Part shown: positions 35,744 to 44,511 of the stretch, in pieces
Numbering within the stretch: position 1 is the stretch's first letter
Layout of the letters: each line of letters begins with the position of its first letter
NCBI GenBank assembly: GCA_030681795.1
Contig: JAUXRG010000063.1
Span: forward strand, 62,001-126,000
Direction of reading: 5' to 3'
Source of the DNA: Rubrivivax sp.
Lineage (GTDB): Bacteria > Pseudomonadota > Gammaproteobacteria > Burkholderiales > Burkholderiaceae_C
Length of the DNA stretch: 64,000 nt
Program-made: the position numbers and the translations under genes
Notes under the pieces: generated by a model
Seen by the model: the letters and a program-made list of their open reading frames with translations, nothing else
What the model was told of the DNA's origin: nothing
Database searches by the model: none

Positions 35744-38700
35744 TCAGACAATGGCCTGCGCGGTCTGTGCCGCGGATGGCAGTGCACCCGCATCCACTGC
35801 GGTCGCACTGCGCTGGTTGCGCCCCAACTGCCACTGTTTGACGAGTGCGTAGAGCGCGGGGATCACACCCAAGGTGAGCACGGTCGACGAGATCATCCCG
35901 CCGACCATGGGCGCGGCGATGCGGCTCATGACTTCCGAGCCGGTGCCCGTGCCCCACATGATCGGCAGCAGCCCGGCCATGATCGCCACCACCGTCATCA
36001 TCTTCGGGCGCACGCGTTCGACGGCCCCTTCCATGACGGCGCCGTAGAGGTCCGCCGCCCCGGGCTCACGACCTTCGGCGAGGCAACGCTGCTTGGCTTC
36101 TTCCCAGGCGTGATCGAGATAGATCAGCATCACGACGCCGGTCTCCGCCGCCACCCCGGCCAGCGCGATGAAGCCGACCGCCACCGCCACCGAGAGGTTG
36201 TAGTTGAGCCACCACATGAGCCACACGCCACCCACCAGCGCGAAGGGCACCGAGAGCATGACGATGACCGTTTCCGTGAGCCGCCGGAAGTTCAGGTAGA
36301 GCAGCAGGAAGATCGTCAGCAGCGTCACCGGGACCACGATCTTCATCTTCTCGACGGCGCGTTCCATGTACTCGAACTGCCCGCTCCAGGTGATGTAGTA
36401 ACCGGCCGGGAATTTCACCTGGTCGGCCACCGCCTTGCGCGCGTCGGCCACGTACGAGCCGATATCGCGGTCGCGGATGTCGACGAAGATATAGGCCGAG
36501 AGCAGGGCGTTCTCGGTGCGGATGCCCGGCGTGCCACGGGCGACGACGACCTTGGCCACCTGACCCAGCGGGACCATCGCGCCGCCCATGATGGGCACCA
36601 GCACCTCGCGCTCGATCTGCTCAGGGTGGCTGCGCAATTCGCGCGGGTAACGAACCGTCACGCCGAAGCGCTCGCGGCCTTCGACCGTGGTGGTGACCAT
36701 CTCGCCGCCCAGCGCGGTGCCGATGACGTCCAGCAACTCGCCCACCGCCAGGCCGTAGCGTGCCAGTGCCTCACGGTCGGGCTCGATGTGGAGGTAGCTG
36801 CCGCCCGTCAGGCGTTCTGCAAACGCTGAAGTCGTGCCGGGCACCTTCTTGACCACGGCTTCGATCTCCTTGGCGAGCTTCTCCATCTCGCCCAGGTCCT
36901 TGCCAAAGACCTTGATCCCGATGGGCGTGCGGATGCCGGTGGACAGCATGTCGATGCGCGCCTTGATCGGCATCGTCCAGGCGTTGGAGACCCCGGGAAA
37001 CTGCAGCGCCTTGTCCATCTCGGCGATCAACTTGTCGGTGGTCATGCCGGCACGCCACTGTTCTTGCGGCTTCAGGTTGATGACCGTCTCGAACATCTCG
37101 GTGGGCGCCGGGTCGGTCGCGGTATTGGCGCGGCCGGCCTTGCCGTAGACCGAGCTCACCTCGGGGAAACTCTTGATGATCTTGTCCTGCGTCTGCAGCA
37201 CCTCGGCGGCCTTGGTGATCGACATCCCCGGCAGCGAGGCCGGCATGTACAGCAGCGTGCCCTCGTTGAGCGTGGGCATGAACTCGCTGCCGAGCTGGGA
37301 CGCCGGGTACCAGGACGCGGCCATCGTGATCAAGGCCAGCGCGATGGTGACCTTCTTCCAGCGCATCACCGCCTCGATGATCGGGCGGTAGACCCAGATC
37401 AGGAAACGGTTCACCGGGTTCTTCGCCTCCGGCATGATCTTGCCGCGGATGAACAACATCATCAGCACCGGCACCAGCGTCACCGACAGCAGGGCCGAGC
37501 CCGCCATCGCGAAGGTCTTGGTGTAGGCCAGCGGCGAGAACAGGCGGCCTTCCTGCGATTCCAGTGTGAATACCGGGAGGAAGGACACCGTGATGATCAG
37601 CAGCGAGAAGAACAGCGCTGGCCCCACCTCCTGGCACGCGTCGATCATCGCGTCGGCCCGGTCCTTGACGGTGTGAACGGGTTTCAGCCGGTCCAGCCGC
37701 TCCAGGTGCTTGTGGGCGTTCTCGATCATCACGATGGCGGCGTCCACCATCGCACCGATGGCGATGGCGATGCCGCCCAGGCTCATCAGGTTCGAGTTCA
37801 TGCCCAGCAGGCGCATCGCGATGATGGAGATCAGCACGCCCACCGGCAACATCAGGATCGCCACCAGCGCCGAGCGCACGTGCATCAGGAAGACGACGCA
37901 GACGACGGCAACGATGACGCTCTCCTCCACCAGCGTCCAGGACAGGTTCTTGATCGCGCGGTGGATCAGGTCCGAGCGGTCATACACGGCCTGGATCGTC
38001 ACGCCCTCGGGCAGCCCGGCCGAGATCTCTTCGACCTTGGCCTTCAGGTTGTGGATGACTTCCAGCGCGTTCTGCCCGAAGCGCGCCATGGCGATGCCGG
38101 AGACGACCTCGCCCTCGCCGTTCAACTCGGACAGGCCGCGCCGTTCATCGGGCGCCATCTCGACGCGCGCGATGTCGCGGATCAGCACCGGCGTGCCGCC
38201 TTCGGCCTTCACGACGAGCATCTCGATGTCGCCCTTGCCACGCAGGTAGCCCTTGCCGCGCACCATGTACTCGGTCTCGGCCATCTCGACCACGCGCCCG
38301 CCGACGTCGCGGTTCGAGTCGCGGATCACCTGCGACACCTTCATGAGCGGGATGCCGTAGCTGCGCAGCTTGAGCGGGTCGACGGTGACCTGGTAGGTCT
38401 GCACGAAGCCACCGATGGAAGCCACCTCGGCCACGCCGGGCGCCTTGGTCAGCTGGTAGCGCACGTACCAGTCCTGGATGGTGCGCAATTCGGCCAGGGT
38501 CTTGTTCTTGGCCAGCAGGGCGTACTGGTAGACCCAGCCCACGCCGGTGGCGTCGGGCCCGAGCGAGGGCGACACACCCTTGGGCAGCCGGCTGGAGGCG
38601 AAGTTCAGGTACTCCAGCACCCGGCTGCGTGCCCAGTAGATATCGGTGCCGTCCTCGAAGATGACATAGACGAACGAGGCGCCGAAGAACGAGAAGCCGC

Positions 38701-38947
38701 GCACGACCTTGCTCTTGGGCACCGCGAGCATCGCGGTGGTGAGCGGGTAGGTCACCTGGTCTTCCACCACCTGCGGCGCCTGGCCGGGGTATTCGGTGTA
38801 GACGATGACCTGCACGTCGGACAGGTCGGGCAGGGCGTCGAGCGGGGTCTTCATCACGGCGACGACGCCGCCGATCACGATGAACAGCGTGGCAAGCAGG
38901 ACCAGGAAAGGATTCCTGCTCGACCACTGGATGATTTTGGCCAGCAT
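35744..38947 (-). CDS. cusA: CusA, Cu(I)/Ag(I) RND efflux pump
   Basis: Inner-membrane heavy-metal RND pump of 1067 residues. The N-terminus MLAKIIQWSSRNPFLVLLATL, the porter-domain opening DALPDLSDVQVIVYTEYPGQ and the segment TMPIKARIDMLSTGIRTPIG are typical of the CusA (monovalent metal) branch. It is last in cusCBA, 15 bases after cusB. It expels copper and silver across both membranes together with CusB and CusC. Confidence 0.94.
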   Translation of the reverse strand: MLAKIIQWSSRNPFLVLLATLFIVIGGVVAVMKTPLDALPDLSDVQVIVYTEYPGQAPQVVEDQVTYPLTTAMLAVPKSKVVRGFSFFGASFVYVIFEDGTDIYWARSRVLEYLNFASSRLPKGVSPSLGPDATGVGWVYQYALLAKNKTLAELRTIQDWYVRYQLTKAPGVAEVASIGGFVQTYQVTVDPLKLRSYGIPLMKVSQVIRDSNRDVGGRVVEMAETEYMVRGKGYLRGKGDIEMLVVKAEGGTPVLIRDIARVEMAPDERRGLSELNGEGEVVSGIAMARFGQNALEVIHNLKAKVEEISAGLPEGVTIQAVYDRSDLIHRAIKNLSWTLVEESVIVAVVCVVFLMHVRSALVAILMLPVGVLISIIAMRLLGMNSNLMSLGGIAIAIGAMVDAAIVMIENAHKHLERLDRLKPVHTVKDRADAMIDACQEVGPALFFSLLIITVSFLPVFTLESQEGRLFSPLAYTKTFAMAGSALLSVTLVPVLMMLFIRGKIMPEAKNPVNRFLIWVYRPIIEAVMRWKKVTIALALITMAASWYPASQLGSEFMPTLNEGTLLYMPASLPGMSITKAAEVLQTQDKIIKSFPEVSSVYGKAGRANTATDPAPTEMFETVINLKPQEQWRAGMTTDKLIAEMDKALQFPGVSNAWTMPIKARIDMLSTGIRTPIGIKVFGKDLGEMEKLAKEIEAVVKKVPGTTSAFAERLTGGSYLHIEPDREALARYGLAVGELLDVIGTALGGEMVTTTVEGRERFGVTVRYPRELRSHPEQIEREVLVPIMGGAMVPLGQVAKVVVARGTPGIRTENALLSAYIFVDIRDRDIGSYVADARKAVADQVKFPAGYYITWSGQFEYMERAVEKMKIVVPVTLLTIFLLLYLNFRRLTETVIVMLSVPFALVGGVWLMWWLNYNLSVAVAVGFIALAGVAAETGVVMLIYLDHAWEEAKQRCLAEGREPGAADLYGAVMEGAVERVRPKMMTVVAIMAGLLPIMWGTGTGSEVMSRIAAPMVGGMISSTVLTLGVIPALYALVKQWQLGRNQRSATAVDAGALPSAAQTAQAIV

Positions 38948-38961
38948 GGTGTGTCCTCTGC

Positions 38962-40341
38962 TCAGTGGCCGCGGGGGGCGCTTGCACCCGACGCCGCCCC
39001 CTTGGCGGGGCTGTCCTGGCTGGCGTGACCACCCAGACCACCGACGACGGCCTTCAGGTTGCTCTCGGCATCGATCAGGAAGTTGGCGGCGACGACCACC
39101 TGCTCGCCGTCCTTCACGCCCTTGACGACCTCGACGAAGTTCTCGCCACGCGCGCCGAGTTCGACCTCGCGCGGTTCGAACCGACCTGGGCCGACCTGCA
39201 CGAGCACCATGCGCCTCGTGCCGGTGTCGATCACGGCCGAATCGGGCACGGTGAGCACCGGGCTCTTGCCGCCGACGGCCAGTTCGACCTGGGCGAACAT
39301 CGCGGGCTTGAGTTTGCGGCCCGGATTGGCCAGCTCCACCCGGACCGGGACGGTGCGGGTTTCCGCCTTCATGGTGGGGTAGATGGTGGTGATGCGGCCA
39401 TCGAAGGCCTCGCCCGGATAGGCCGTCGTGGTGACGCGCACCTTCGCGCCCGTCTTGACCAGGCCGATGTCCTGCTCGGACAGGTCGGCGATGACCCAGA
39501 CGGAGGACAGGTCGGTCACCTGGTAGAGCATTTCGCCTGGCATGAAGCGCATGCCTTGAAACGCCTTCTTCTCGGTCACCACGCCGGACACCGGCGCAGG
39601 GAAGGTGACGCTGCGCTGGGCCTGCCCGCTACCCATCAATGCCCTGACCTGTTCGGGTGAGAGGTCCCAGTTGCGCAGGCGGGACAGGCTGGCTTCGGCC
39701 AGGCGCTTCATGCCGCCTTGTGCCTCGGCACCCGCGTCCTTCATGGCCTCCATGCCCTGCACGGCGATGGCGTATTCGCGTTGGGCCGAGACCAGTTCGG
39801 GGCTGTAGGCCTCGAATAGCGCCTGCCCCTTGGCCACCGGCTGGCCGGTCGCATTGACATGCAGCCGCTCGACATAGCCTTCGAATTTCGCGGTCACCAC
39901 GAAGATGCGCCTCTCGTCGGGTTCGACCCGACCCGCGGCGCGCACGGTCTTGCCGAGCAGGCGCAGGGTGGCTGCCTCGGTTCGCACACCCAGCTTCTGG
40001 ACTTTTTCGGTGCTGATGCGAACCTGATTCGTTGTCGCTGTCGCTGTCGCTGTCGTTGTCGTTTCGGCCGCGCCGCCCGCATCGGCCGAGTCGTCTTCTC
40101 CCTCATAGACGGCGATGTAGTCCATCCCCATCGAGTCCTTCTTCGGCGTGGGCGAGGTGTCGGCCAGACCCATGGGGTTGCGGTAGTACAGCAGCTTGCG
40201 GGCCTTGGGCGCCGACGCGGCTGCCGACGCTGCCGCGGCGCCTTCGGCCGCGGGCGGGTGCGAGCGAGCACCCAGCCAGTAGCTGCCGGTGCCCACCACG
40301 GCGAGCAGGGCGATCACGATCACGGTCGTGGAGGTCTTCAC
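38962..40341 (-). CDS. cusB: CusB, periplasmic adaptor of the Cu/Ag efflux pump
   Basis: Membrane-fusion protein of 459 residues that bridges CusA and CusC. After an N-terminal anchor it has the metal-binding segment LLYYRNPMGLADTSPTPKKDSMGMDYIAVY, whose methionines are the hallmark of CusB. Barrel-sandwich and beta-barrel domains follow (TVRAAGRVEPDERRIFVV). A simple repeat in the DNA (40033-40062) encodes an Ala/Thr linker. Its ATG overlaps the cusC stop. Confidence 0.94.
   Translation of the reverse strand: MKTSTTVIVIALLAVVGTGSYWLGARSHPPAAEGAAAASAAASAPKARKLLYYRNPMGLADTSPTPKKDSMGMDYIAVYEGEDDSADAGGAAETTTTATATATTNQVRISTEKVQKLGVRTEAATLRLLGKTVRAAGRVEPDERRIFVVTAKFEGYVERLHVNATGQPVAKGQALFEAYSPELVSAQREYAIAVQGMEAMKDAGAEAQGGMKRLAEASLSRLRNWDLSPEQVRALMGSGQAQRSVTFPAPVSGVVTEKKAFQGMRFMPGEMLYQVTDLSSVWVIADLSEQDIGLVKTGAKVRVTTTAYPGEAFDGRITTIYPTMKAETRTVPVRVELANPGRKLKPAMFAQVELAVGGKSPVLTVPDSAVIDTGTRRMVLVQVGPGRFEPREVELGARGENFVEVVKGVKDGEQVVVAANFLIDAESNLKAVVGGLGGHASQDSPAKGAASGASAPRGH
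40033..40062 (-). repeat. Hexanucleotide microsatellite inside cusB
   Basis: Five tandem 6-base units (TGTCGC three times, TGTCGT twice) on the plus strand encode alternating Ala and Thr in the CusB linker. Because the unit is 6 bases, gain or loss keeps the frame and would only change linker length. Confidence 0.8.
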
Positions 40342-41651
40342 AGGTCTTCTCCCAGGATGCGTTCAATATCGGCCAGGCGCATCTGCGCCTCGACCTGAGA
40401 CTTGAGCAGCTCTTGCCGGGCCTTGCGGATCTGGCGCTGCGCCTCGAGCACCATCGCAAAGTCGGCCTTGCCGCTTTCGTAAGAAGAGAGCGCGGACTGC
40501 AGGCCCAGGTCGGATTGCGGCAAGAGCTGGGTCTTGACCAGGGTTTCGGTTCGCCGTGCGGCGTCCAGGCCCGCCAGGTTCACCCCGAGCTCGCCGAGCA
40601 ACTGGTGCGACAGGGCGTCGGCACGCGATTGCGCCGCACCCACCATCGCCTGCGCCTCGCGTTCCTGGCCGCGTCTCGATTCCTGCTGCAGCGGGATATT
40701 CATCTCGAACATCAGGCCCCAGGTGGTGATGCGCGAACCCATCTGCGACGGGGACACCCCCACCTGCAGATCGGGGTAGCGGTTGCGCTGCGTGAGCTCG
40801 CGATTCGTCTGGGCAGCGGTCAGCCGCGCCAGTTCGGCCCGGATCAGCGGATTGCGCTCGCGCGCCCGCTCGGCCAGCGAGGCCGCGTCGGCGCTGACCA
40901 CGGGTGGCAAGGGGCGCAGTGCCTGGGGTTCGGCCAGTGGGGCGGCGCCGTCGCGGGCCAGCAGGGCATTCAGCCGCGCCTTGAGTTGGCGCTTCTCGCT
41001 CTCCAGCGCGATGAGCTCCGTGCGCATCGCCGTCTGTTCCAGTTGGGCGCGTATCGCGTCCTGCTGGGCCGCAAGACCGCCGGCATATCGGGCCTGCGCG
41101 ACCTGCTCCAGCCGCGACATCAGTTCGAGCACTTCGCCGACCAGGCGCTCGTTGCCGGCCGCGCGGTAGTACTCGGCGTAGGCGGCCTTGATGCGTGCGG
41201 CGAGCTCGGCCCAGGTGGCGTCGAGGCGAGCATCGGCCTGCTTCGCGTCGGCCGCCGCGGCATGGCGCTTCAGATCGCGCTTGCCCCACAGGGACAGCGA
41301 CTGCATCAGCGTGTACTTCGTCTCGCCGACACGCCAGGGCAGCAGGCTGGGCGACGCCTCGTTGCCGTAGTTGTTGAAATTCATCAACTCGACTCGCAGC
41401 ACCGGGTCGGGCAGGGCGCCTGCGGGGCCGATGCGCTGCAACGCGGCGTCGGCCTCCTGGCGCATCGCGCCGAGTTCGGGGCTCTGCGCCCGCGCATACG
41501 CCAACAGACCCTGGACGTTGTCGCCCAGGGCGGCTTCGAGGGCCGCCGCCGGGCCCGCCGCGCCGGCGCTGGTGAAGAAGGCGCACGCCAGCGTGCGGGC
41601 CCAGCGAGGGGCGGCGACGGCCGCGGCGGAAAGAGGGCGGATCGGGGGCAT
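40338..41651 (-). CDS. cusC: CusC-like TolC-family outer-membrane channel
   Basis: Outer-membrane factor of the copper/silver pump. The ATG at 41651 gives 437 residues with a signal-like N-terminus (PLSAAAVAAPRWARTLACAFF). Typical TolC helical repeats follow (LLAYARAQSPELGAMRQEAD; later QSALSSYESGKADFAMVLEAQRQ). The open frame extends to 41792 but the extra part is low-complexity. First gene of cusCBA. No adjacent regulator gene (CusRS or CueR type) is present. Confidence 0.9.
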   Translation of the reverse strand: MPPIRPLSAAAVAAPRWARTLACAFFTSAGAAGPAAALEAALGDNVQGLLAYARAQSPELGAMRQEADAALQRIGPAGALPDPVLRVELMNFNNYGNEASPSLLPWRVGETKYTLMQSLSLWGKRDLKRHAAAADAKQADARLDATWAELAARIKAAYAEYYRAAGNERLVGEVLELMSRLEQVAQARYAGGLAAQQDAIRAQLEQTAMRTELIALESEKRQLKARLNALLARDGAAPLAEPQALRPLPPVVSADAASLAERARERNPLIRAELARLTAAQTNRELTQRNRYPDLQVGVSPSQMGSRITTWGLMFEMNIPLQQESRRGQEREAQAMVGAAQSRADALSHQLLGELGVNLAGLDAARRTETLVKTQLLPQSDLGLQSALSSYESGKADFAMVLEAQRQIRKARQELLKSQVEAQMRLADIERILGEDL

Positions 41652-41833
41652 GGCAACGACTCCAGGGGGGCTACTGGGAGGCATTCGACCGGCGCTGCGC
41701 GCGGGCGGCGCGTCGGCTTCGAATGCGGTCAGGGACTGCGCCGCGCGGCCTGCCAACGGACGACGGCAGCACGCGGCCAAGCAGGGGTGCACGGGTCAAG
41801 AGCAGCCGGGCGGCTGTCTGCCCGCGGCCGGCG

Positions 41834-42304
41834 CTATAGCGTCAGGCGCAGGAAAGCGATGGGGACAGGCGGGGCCGCAACGCCATCCCGGCGTGGCACC
41901 CACCATTGAACCGGCTGGAATGCCGGTACGGGCAAAACGGCCGCAGCCGCCATGGGAGGCAGCCCATGACCCAGAGCGTCATCGAGCGCCGCCTTCAGCG
42001 GAGGGATCGAGACACTGGCCTTGTCGCAAAAGTCCTGGCAGTTCGATTTGACCGATGAAGCCGGTTCTCCATCCGCGCGTTCATGGTGACCCGGCTGATC
42101 GGCGCCTGGGTGATGGGCGCCTTGCGGTGCCGCCACCTCGTGAGGCACGGCATCGACATCCATCGACATGGCAGCGAGCTCGCCGCCCAGCCCCGCCAGA
42201 CTCGGGGTGAGGCAGGCATGGGCCACCCCGATACCGACGCCAAACAGCCACAGCAGCAGCACACGGGCAGCCCAGCGGCGAAGTTGTTGGCGGTGTTGGA
42301 ACAT
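41834..42304 (-). CDS. Small secreted protein, paralogue of 31426-31893
   Basis: A 156-residue protein starting MFQHRQQLRRWAARVLLLWLF with a hydrophobic segment ending HACLTP, a His-rich linker (GAHHPGADQPGHHE), the motif NCQDFCDKAS and C-terminal FLRLTL. It lies upstream of and in the same direction as cusCBA, so it may be the leader gene of that operon. See the paralogue for shared features. Function unknown, probably linked to copper. Confidence 0.72.
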   Translation of the reverse strand: MFQHRQQLRRWAARVLLLWLFGVGIGVAHACLTPSLAGLGGELAAMSMDVDAVPHEVAAPQGAHHPGADQPGHHERADGEPASSVKSNCQDFCDKASVSIPPLKAALDDALGHGLPPMAAAAVLPVPAFQPVQWWVPRRDGVAAPPVPIAFLRLTL

Positions 42305-42362
42305 GGCGATGCGACGAGTCTACTTTGGCCTCGGCGGTTCGTGTGCCATCCGCCTGCGTGCA

Positions 42363-42376
42363 TTGATGCACATCAA
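42363..42376. promoter_or_regulatory. Perfect FNR/ANR box upstream of the SagB-type gene
   Basis: TTGATGCACATCAA matches TTGAT-N4-ATCAA fully. It lies 71 bases before the ATG at 42448, in the divergent gap with the small secreted protein gene. A TACGCT hexamer at 42420-42425 would put the box about 60 bases upstream of a start site, a class I-like position; this promoter call is tentative. Confidence 0.82.
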
Positions 42377-42447
42377 GGTCTCTGGGCTGCAGATGGGCCG
42401 CAGATTGGCGCGGCGGGCGTACGCTTTGCGCACAGGAAACCGCACAC

Positions 42448-43185
42448 ATGCGCATCCGAGCTGTTCGATTCGCCCTTGCGATGTCGATGGGTCTTGCGAA
42501 CTCCTCGATGGGGCAGGGCATGGGACCACAGATCCCGCTGGCGCCGCCGCGCCTCAAGGGTGTGGCCTCGGTCGAGGAGGCCTTGCAGCAGCGCCGTTCG
42601 GTGCGCAGCTTCGCGGTGGCCGCGTTGGACCTGCAGGATGTGGCGCAGCTTCTCTGGGCGGCCCAGGGCGTGACCCACCCCGAGGGGCACCGCACGGCGC
42701 CCTCCGCGGGTGCGCTGCGGCCGCTGGTGGTCTATCTGGTGGCCGGGAATGTGGCGGGCCTGGCGCCCGGTGTGTACCGCTACCAGCCCCAGGAGCACGC
42801 ATTGGTCCTGACCCAACCCGCAGACGCGCGCGGCCGCCTGGCGAGCGCCGCGCTGGGGCAGGCCTCGGTCCGTGACGCGCCTGCGGTGCTGGTGATTGCC
42901 GCCGTCTACGCGCGCACCGCGCAGAAGTACGGGGCCCGGGCCGAGCGCTATGTGCACATCGAGGTCGGCCACGCCGCGCAAAACGTCTATCTGCAGGCCA
43001 CCGCGCGCGGCCTGGGAACCGTGCTGGTGGGGGCTTTCGACGACCTGAAGGTGCGTGAGGCGCTGGGCTTGCCCGCCGATCACGCGTCGCTGGGTCTCAT
43101 GCCCCTGGGGCGCCGGGCCCCGGGTGCGGCGGCGGCGGCCGCAGCCGCAGCCGCAACGACGAGGCCCACCTCCGCGTCGCCTTGA
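42448..43185 (+). CDS. SagB-type nitroreductase-family oxidoreductase, exported
   Basis: An FMN-dependent nitroreductase-fold protein of 245 residues. RRSVRSF (about residues 49-55), LLWAAQGVT, APSAGALRPL and the later ERYVHIEVGHAAQNVYLQATA are the SagB/ThcOx subgroup pattern. The N-terminus looks like a signal sequence (RFALAMSMGLANSS), which is unusual for a flavoprotein of this kind. The C-terminus has an Ala-rich run. No SagC/SagD or precursor peptide genes are nearby, so it is not a thiazole/oxazole cluster. The upstream FNR box suggests low-oxygen expression. Confidence 0.82.
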   Translation: MRIRAVRFALAMSMGLANSSMGQGMGPQIPLAPPRLKGVASVEEALQQRRSVRSFAVAALDLQDVAQLLWAAQGVTHPEGHRTAPSAGALRPLVVYLVAGNVAGLAPGVYRYQPQEHALVLTQPADARGRLASAALGQASVRDAPAVLVIAAVYARTAQKYGARAERYVHIEVGHAAQNVYLQATARGLGTVLVGAFDDLKVREALGLPADHASLGLMPLGRRAPGAAAAAAAAAATTRPTSASP

Positions 43186-43189
43186 TCGG

Positions 43190-44500
43190 TCAGCCGGGTT
43201 CACGTGCCGCGCGTTGCCCGCGCGCCATATCCACGGGCATCAAGAGCCAGAGACCCGCGACAAAGAACAGGGCCGTGGAGACGATGGCCGCACGGTGGTT
43301 GCCGCCGGTCAGCAGGGTGATCAGGCCATAGGTCAGCGGACCCACGACGACCGACAGGTGGGTCGCGAAGCTCCACAGCCCGAAGAACTCGGCCTTGCGG
43401 TCCGCCGGTGTGAGCAGCCCCACCATGGCCCGGCCTGCCGATTGGCTGGACCCCATGCACAGCCCGGCCAGCGCGGCGGCCGCCCAGAACATCGCCGGGC
43501 CGGTGGCGAGTGCGGCCAGCACGGTCATCACGATCCAGCCCACCAGGGTGAAGGCGAGGGTGCGCTTGTGGCCGGCACGGTCCTGCCAGTAGCCGAAGGC
43601 AAATGCACCGACGACCGCGGTGATATTGACCAGGAAGACCAGCAGCATCGTGTCGGTCTGCTTGAAGCCGAGGACCTGCGCGGCATAGACCGCCGCCAGC
43701 GTGATGACGACCGAGATGCCGGCCTGGTAGCAGGCGCAGCAGACGAGCAGCCAGCGCAGGTCGCGATAGCGAGCGGCCTGTCGCCAGGTCTGGGCCAGGC
43801 GGCGCAGCGAGGCCGTCGCTCCGGCCACCCCGGCCGCCACGCCGGCCTGCGGCAACGGCGTCGCCCGTTCGCGCAACAAGGCGAAGGTCGCCACCGAGGC
43901 CCCGCCGTAGATTGCCGCGGTGATCAGCATCACCACGGGCACGAAGGCCGTCGCCGGCTCCCCGCGTGACTGTGCCGCGGAGACATAGGCCAAACCCAGC
44001 CCCAACGCCAGCATGCCGCCCAGGTAGCCGAAGCTCCAGCCCCAGCCCGAGACGCGCCCCATGGAATCGTCGCGCGCGAGTTCGGGCAGGAACGCGGCGA
44101 TGAGCGCTTCGCCGTACGAGTAGAAGGTGTACGAGAGCACCACCGCCGCGACGGCGACCCCCACATCACCGCGCCCGGCGAGGGCCAGGGCCGCCGTGGC
44201 GAGCACGCAGCCCAGGGTCGAAATCGCCAGCAAGCGTTTCTTGGCGGCCTTGAGGTCGGCATAGGCCCCGATCGCCGGCATGGTCAGCATCACGATCAGG
44301 CTGGCCACCGAAATGGCTGCCGTCCAGGCCAGTGTGGCCCAGTCGGCACCCCCTGCGACCACACCGACGAAGTAGGCGCCGAAGACTGCCGTCAGAACGA
44401 CCGTGGTGTAGCCCGAGTTGGCGAAGTCGTACATCGCCCAACCGAAGACCTCGCGCTTGCGTACGCCCTCATTGAGGGCCTCCTGAGGGAAGAGGTTCAT
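43190..44500 (-). CDS. MFS transporter of the UMF1/Atg22-like family
   Basis: A 436-residue membrane protein with about 12 helices. The opening REVFGWAMYDFANSGYTTVV is the signature of the UMF1 family, related to yeast vacuolar effluxer Atg22. MPAIGAYADLKAAKKRLL sits where the MFS loop 2-3 motif is expected. The substrate is unknown. It lies 11 bases downstream of the ligase-acyltransferase fusion on the same strand, so they probably share a transcript. Confidence 0.87.
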   Translation of the reverse strand: MNLFPQEALNEGVRKREVFGWAMYDFANSGYTTVVLTAVFGAYFVGVVAGGADWATLAWTAAISVASLIVMLTMPAIGAYADLKAAKKRLLAISTLGCVLATAALALAGRGDVGVAVAAVVLSYTFYSYGEALIAAFLPELARDDSMGRVSGWGWSFGYLGGMLALGLGLAYVSAAQSRGEPATAFVPVVMLITAAIYGGASVATFALLRERATPLPQAGVAAGVAGATASLRRLAQTWRQAARYRDLRWLLVCCACYQAGISVVITLAAVYAAQVLGFKQTDTMLLVFLVNITAVVGAFAFGYWQDRAGHKRTLAFTLVGWIVMTVLAALATGPAMFWAAAALAGLCMGSSQSAGRAMVGLLTPADRKAEFFGLWSFATHLSVVVGPLTYGLITLLTGGNHRAAIVSTALFFVAGLWLLMPVDMARGQRAAREPG

Positions 44501-44511
44501 GGTGACTCCGT

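Noticed and set aside
42448..43185. SagB-type protein as part of a thiazole/oxazole-modified peptide cluster
   Set aside because: No cyclodehydratase, protease or short precursor peptide gene is found on either side.
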